Shown: positions 60,598 through 64,000 of the stretch, in pieces | How the letters are laid out: the number at the start of each line of letters is the position of its first letter | How positions within the stretch are numbered: position 1 is the first letter of the stretch | DNA from: DASZWJ01 sp963813895 | GTDB lineage: Bacteria > Pseudomonadota > Gammaproteobacteria > JAURND01 | Reading direction: 5' to 3' | Length of the DNA: 64,000 nt | Assembly (NCBI GenBank): GCA_963813895.1 | Contig: CAWFAS010000003.1 | Span: 558,001 to 622,000, forward strand | Translations under genes and position numbers: made by a program | Notes under the pieces: model-generated | Database searches by the model: none | The model's input: the letters and a program-made list of their open reading frames with translations, nothing else | Told to the model about the DNA's origin: nothing

Positions 60598-60873
60598 ATG
60601 AGTTTCACAACAACAATAAAACCTGTTTACATCCAAATATTTCCTGATGGCCGCCTGGATGTCAAAAATGCTGCGCTTTATCTGGGTTATAAAGAAAAAA
60701 CCCTAGCCATGAAACGCAGTAATGGCACCGGGCCACGATTTATCAAACGTGGCCGCATTTTTTATTTTAAAGAAGATTTAGATACTTGGGTGAGCGCCAA
60801 TGGACGTCAGTTGAGCACCGCCCAGGGACTCAAGCCACAAGTAATCATTGTAGATAAAGAAATAAAGGATTAA
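60598..60873 (+). CDS. AlpA/excisionase-type MerR-like HTH protein
   Basis: A 91-residue protein with a winged-helix of the AlpA/HTH_17 type: FPDGRLDVKNAALYLGYKEK, then TLAMKRSNGTGPRFIKRGR and IFYFKEDLDTWVSANG. Such proteins act as excisionase or transcription activator of int in P4-like elements. GGAGG precedes the ATG at a good distance. It is divergent from the integrase operon and starts a plus-strand row of replication genes. Confidence 0.83.
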   Translation: MSFTTTIKPVYIQIFPDGRLDVKNAALYLGYKEKTLAMKRSNGTGPRFIKRGRIFYFKEDLDTWVSANGRQLSTAQGLKPQVIIVDKEIKD

Positions 60874-60879
60874 TCACTT

Positions 60880-61239
60880 TTGATATCAAGGTATAAAAAC
60901 AAAAATTATAACTTTGAACAGGATCAGCAGCAGCAACCCACCCTATCCCCAAATGCCTTGCGACGGCCTCATTATTTTAATGATTTGTTACGCTACCCCA
61001 ATGTAAATCCGCTCTGTATCACAGCCGACACTCATAGCCTACGCTTTAATCATCGACTGAAAGGACTCTGTTTATATTGCAATGCACACCCTGACAACTA
61101 TGACCTGAGTTTTTGTTATCAAAGGGAAGTGTGGGTACTGTATTCACAGCCTGGGCAATTCGCTAAGGCTATGTCGCTCGCCCAGGCCGTTCAATCCAGT
61201 GGAGCAGCTAAAATATTGCTGATACTGGTCGCCAATTAG
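60880..61239 (+). CDS. Hypothetical protein between AlpA and the replication gene
   Basis: A 119-residue protein starting at TTG (no ATG available), six bases after the AlpA-like gene. The N-terminus is rich in N and Q (EQDQQQQPTLSPNA), then RRPHYFNDLLRYPNVNPLCI, and a short alpha-beta part with two cysteines (GLCLYCNAH). It is probably co-transcribed with the neighbours. No family recognised. Confidence 0.55.
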   Translation: MISRYKNKNYNFEQDQQQQPTLSPNALRRPHYFNDLLRYPNVNPLCITADTHSLRFNHRLKGLCLYCNAHPDNYDLSFCYQREVWVLYSQPGQFAKAMSLAQAVQSSGAAKILLILVAN

Positions 61240-61250
61240 GACAACAACAC

Positions 61251-62762
61251 ATGACCATTCATAATTCACCCGTAATAGAATTGCCAGCGCTTACAGAAGC
61301 CAGCGCCTGGGACGATCCCATTTTGTTTAATGAACTGGAAGCACCGGATATCCCAGCGGTTCTGTTACCTGGTGTCTTTGGAGAATTTGCTTCTGCCCTG
61401 GCCTGCACTACTGAAACCCCAGAAGCTTTATCTGTGATGGCGATTCTGGGAGTATTGTCTGCGTGTTTAAGCAAACGTTTTATTATTTCTCCCATTATTG
61501 GCTGGCATGAGCCTATCAACCTCTACACCCTGATTGCCCTACCGCCAGCTAATCATAAATCTTTAGTGCTAGCACAATGCACTAAACCCTTAATCGATTG
61601 GGAAAATACTCAACGGTTGTTATTGGAGGGGGAAATCAAACGCTTATCTTCGGAACGCAAAACTCAGGAAAAGATTATTGAGGGACTGCGCCTGAAAGCT
61701 TCCAAAACTTATGATCTCACAGAACAGCAACAACTTATTGCAGATATCACCACCAAAGAAACCACTCTTACAACGGTGCCACCATTACCCACATTGTTCA
61801 TTAATGATGTTACTCCTGAATCGTTGGCGCATTTAGTGCATGAGCAAGGTGGGCGGTTAGCTATTTTTTCAGATGAAGGCGGAATATTGGAAACATTAGC
61901 GGGGCTCTACAACAATGGCTTGGCCAACATCGATATTTTGCTCAAAGGAATAGATGGCGGCGAAGTACGTATCCGGCGCAAAGACCGCAGCATTGCGCTG
62001 AACCCCTACCTAACAGTTGTACTTACCGTACAGCCCGCGGTAATCCAAAGCATGAGTGAAAAACGCGCATATTTTGGCAACGGTGTTTTGGAGCGATTTT
62101 TATATGTCCTGCCTAAAAGCAAGCTGGGTTATCGCACCCACGACAAGCCACCGATTTCGCAAGCCACACAACATGCCTACCACACCAAAATAACCAGTAT
62201 GCTAGATCAATATCCCTTGCAAGCGAAAAATAACGCCACTAATACCACCATATTGACTTTATCCTCGGCAGCCTGCCACCTCTGGCGAACTTTTCAATCC
62301 CACATTGAGATTCAGCTAAGGCCAGAGGGTAAACTGGCTAATTGCCAGGGATGGGGCGGAAAAATATGCGGCTTTACTTTGCGTATCGCGGGTTTATTGC
62401 ATGTGGCTGAACAGGAAGCTGGCATCTCCTTGATCTCAGAAGCCACCATGCACAACGCCATTGAAATTGCCACACTACTTACTGAACACGCCACTGCTGC
62501 ATTTAGCTTAATGGGGATAGACCAGGAGATTGAAGACGCAAAAGCAATTTTCCACTGGCTGCAGGAACGCCCCACTCCGAGCTTCACTCAATCTGAGATC
62601 ACCTTAGCTATGCGAGGTAGGAAATTAGGCAAGGCAGAACGCCTATTGAAAGGAATACGAATACTACAGCAACGCAATATAGTTAGTCAGCCGATTAAAC
62701 TGCCTACTCGTAGACCAACGACTCTATATCATATTAACCCGCGATTATTTTCTCGAACCTAA
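61251..62762 (+). CDS. DUF3987/YfjI-type replication protein
   Basis: A 503-residue member of DUF3987. It shows LPGVFGEFASALACTTETPE at the start, the family block LYTLIALPPANHKSLVLAQ where a P-loop-like segment would be, then DVTPESLAHLVHEQGGRLAI followed by FSDEGGILETLAG and NPYLTVVLTVQPAVI. The PPANHKS loop replaces the usual GSGKS-like sequence (P-P-G-x-G-K-S), so nucleotide binding may be altered. The C-terminal 80 residues look like a winged helix. Such proteins are thought to act as primase or helicase in satellites and islands. AGGA precedes the ATG. Confidence 0.82.
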   Translation: MTIHNSPVIELPALTEASAWDDPILFNELEAPDIPAVLLPGVFGEFASALACTTETPEALSVMAILGVLSACLSKRFIISPIIGWHEPINLYTLIALPPANHKSLVLAQCTKPLIDWENTQRLLLEGEIKRLSSERKTQEKIIEGLRLKASKTYDLTEQQQLIADITTKETTLTTVPPLPTLFINDVTPESLAHLVHEQGGRLAIFSDEGGILETLAGLYNNGLANIDILLKGIDGGEVRIRRKDRSIALNPYLTVVLTVQPAVIQSMSEKRAYFGNGVLERFLYVLPKSKLGYRTHDKPPISQATQHAYHTKITSMLDQYPLQAKNNATNTTILTLSSAACHLWRTFQSHIEIQLRPEGKLANCQGWGGKICGFTLRIAGLLHVAEQEAGISLISEATMHNAIEIATLLTEHATAAFSLMGIDQEIEDAKAIFHWLQERPTPSFTQSEITLAMRGRKLGKAERLLKGIRILQQRNIVSQPIKLPTRRPTTLYHINPRLFSRT

Positions 62763-62785
62763 CGATTTTTAAATCTCTAGGGGTA

Positions 62786-62858
62786 CCTGAAAAAGTGAAA
62801 AATGTGAAAGAAGTGACCTCAAAATTGCCACTTCTTTCACATTTTTCACTTTTTCAGG
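62786..62858 (+). terminator. Perfect 30-bp inverted repeat between convergent genes
   Basis: CCTGAAAAAGTGAAAAATGT... (62786-62815) is repeated in inverse at 62829-62858 with a 13-base loop and no mismatch. The right arm overlaps the last codons of the DUF6471-like gene. Bidirectional termination is the simple reading, but there is no T-run and the GTGAA-rich arms could also bind a protein. Confidence 0.75.
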
Positions 62859-63111
62859 GGGGATGAGTATCTGTAAAAATGGTTTCGTCCAGCTCCAGCC
62901 TTGTCACCTCCAAAGCCCGCAAACACTGCAGAAAAAAAATAGTGCTGAATGTACCTCGGGAAAACTTATTTTTTATATTGGCTTCACTTTCTTCTACTCC
63001 GAGGTGCGCAAGCTTTTCTTTTAAATCACCATAGGTCATGCCCCGCTTAGCAAGCTCCACTCTAAGCAACTTTGATGCAGCTTTTGCCCAAAATATTTTC
63101 TCTTTTGGCAT
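62854..63111 (-). CDS. DUF6471-like small protein
   Basis: About 85 residues starting MPKEKIFWAKAASKLLRVEL, followed by AKRGMTYGDLKEKLAHLGVE and NIKNKFSRGTFSTIFFLQCL, the pattern of DUF6471. These proteins look like lambda-repressor-type helix-turn-helix proteins and are common on plasmids and islands. The frame extends upstream, but Met 63111 has GGGG seven bases before it and similarity begins there. It faces away from the two genes at 63320 and probably regulates them or itself. Confidence 0.75.
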   Translation of the reverse strand: MPKEKIFWAKAASKLLRVELAKRGMTYGDLKEKLAHLGVEESEANIKNKFSRGTFSTIFFLQCLRALEVTRLELDETIFTDTHPP

Positions 63112-63319
63112 TGTTAACCCCAGTAATTCAAATTCTACAGTGCAACTTAGCACAAAGTTTTCCAGGGTCAAAGATGATTGATTTTTGGTAACTTTTTAGA
63201 TATTATGGTAATTTATATGTTACCTAAGGCTATGTGTTGAATACTGACTCACTATCTGCCGGAGGCATCAATTGGACATACGCCTGCTAACCACCCCTTA
63301 ACTTTGAGGAGTTCTAATT

Positions 63320-63580
63320 ATGACTACTACCGAAAACTTAATCGATCCCATGTTTCTACAGATCAGATCACTGGAATCCCTGAACGAAAATCTTATTAAA
63401 GCCAAAACATTGGTAGATTTGGTTTTAGAAAAGGAGCTGCTAGATTACCCGGCTACGCTAATGTATTACTACTTTGCAGCCGTCAGTGATTTTCTGGCGC
63501 AAGCCTCTACTATGAACGAATCCATTTTAGCCAATTTGATAAAAGATAATGCTCCCCATGCGCCAGGAGAAATACAATGA
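63320..63580 (+). CDS. Small helical hypothetical protein
   Basis: An 86-residue helical protein (LQIRSLESLNENLIKAKTLV, DYPATLMYYYFAAVSDFLAQ). No motif is recognised. GAGGAG lies 8 bases before the ATG. Its stop overlaps the start of the next gene (ATGA), so the two are coupled. Confidence 0.6.
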   Translation: MTTTENLIDPMFLQIRSLESLNENLIKAKTLVDLVLEKELLDYPATLMYYYFAAVSDFLAQASTMNESILANLIKDNAPHAPGEIQ

Positions 63581-63870
63581 GCATAAGCAGCTTACTGGAG
63601 TGCGCACAAAAAATGGCAGAGTTAATTACTGAGATCAATCAACTGGCTGAGAAAATCCCTCATGGCCATAATTTTGAGCATCAACAACTTGCAACCCTAC
63701 AACAAAAACTCACCAGCATGAAAATATATGTTAGTGAAATTTTAGATGGCTTAGGCTGGTGGCATAAAATGGCTTCTCGCCTTAAGCATGACCTTTGGCT
63801 TTTCTTATGGATATCTGTCGGCTCATCTATAGGCATTTTGGGTACCTTGCATTTTTGTCTTATGCGCTAA
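63577..63870 (+). CDS. Small tail-anchored hypothetical protein
   Basis: A 97-residue protein. A helical, coiled-coil-prone region (ECAQKMAELITEINQLAEKI, LQQKLTSMKIYVSEILDGLG) is followed by one C-terminal membrane helix (LWLFLWISVGSSIGILGTLH). It is translationally coupled to the preceding gene, and together they may form a small membrane-linked pair. No family recognised. Confidence 0.6.
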   Translation: MSISSLLECAQKMAELITEINQLAEKIPHGHNFEHQQLATLQQKLTSMKIYVSEILDGLGWWHKMASRLKHDLWLFLWISVGSSIGILGTLHFCLMR

Positions 63871-63878
63871 GAAGCAAA

Positions 63879-63921
63879 GCACTCTCTGTTGAAGAGCGCC
63901 AGCGAAGTCAACAGAGAGTGC
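63879..63921 (+). repeat. Perfect 14-bp inverted repeat after the 63577 gene
   Basis: GCACTCTCTGTTGA and its exact complement, with a 15-base loop containing AGCGCCAGCG. No T-run follows, so it may be a factor-dependent terminator or a protein site. Confidence 0.6.
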
Positions 63922-64000
63922 CGATGGGCGGCACATAACATGCTGATAAAAAAATAATTTTTCAAAATTTTCAACAGTGAACAATACCCTGAATAAAAAG

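Noticed and set aside
61259..61519. Minus-strand frame inside the DUF3987 gene
   Set aside because: Shadow of a well-supported gene on the other strand.

Overview
The window looks like a chromosome segment of an AT-rich gammaproteobacterium, most likely of the order Legionellales. The reasons are a LetA/GacA-type regulator, a kinase and response regulator pair resembling the Legionella quorum-sensing proteins LqsS and LqsR, a GI-type conjugation system of the kind described on Legionella genomic islands, and a large ankyrin-containing protein that looks like a translocated effector. The assignment rests on gene content alone.

Layout. Positions 1-10.5 kb look like backbone: a partial MoeB-rhodanese gene, a LetA-like regulator, a complete group II intron (about 2273-4826), a DUF3050 / sensor kinase / atypical response regulator operon, nitronate monooxygenase, a lysine-rich H1-like protein and an HU protein. 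At 10.5-16.2 kb a second group II intron is split inside its reverse transcriptase gene by a 3.5 kb trio of tyrosine recombinases (a RIT element) with short terminal repeats and an apparent 6-bp target duplication. From 16.2 to 26.5 kb lies an accessory zone: a recombinase, a strongly folded intergenic stretch, a RadC-like gene, a MatP-like DNA-binding protein beside regularly spaced palindromes, a KAP NTPase, a TIR-domain protein, and remnants of a transposase and a methyltransferase.

From 26.5 to 51.3 kb, almost all on the minus strand, lies a GI-type (PFGI-1/ICEHin1056-like) integrative conjugative element. Regulatory and replication genes come first (YdaS/ParB-like regulator, two replication-type proteins, LuxR-type regulator). 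They are followed by PilL, the mating-pore genes, the VirB4-like ATPase, the TraU-, TraH- and TraG-like proteins, the coupling protein TraD, a MobH-like protein whose catalytic motifs are gone, DUF1845, SSB and several small orphan genes. Many of these small genes carry structured 5' leaders. One leader domain occurs three times with visible compensatory changes. A second, ribosome-binding-site-proximal element could switch between exposing and hiding the Shine-Dalgarno sequence.

At 51.8-55.5 kb an ankyrin plus papain-like protein, a likely effector, is bracketed by two 353-bp direct repeats. The right repeat abuts the 3' part of a tRNA-Thr(UGU) gene, an attachment-site remnant. From there a second integrative element runs off the window. 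It holds a tyrosine integrase, an AlpA-like factor, a DUF3987 replication-type protein and, between the att remnant and the integrase, an Abi-family protein and two unrecognised genes that look like defence cargo.
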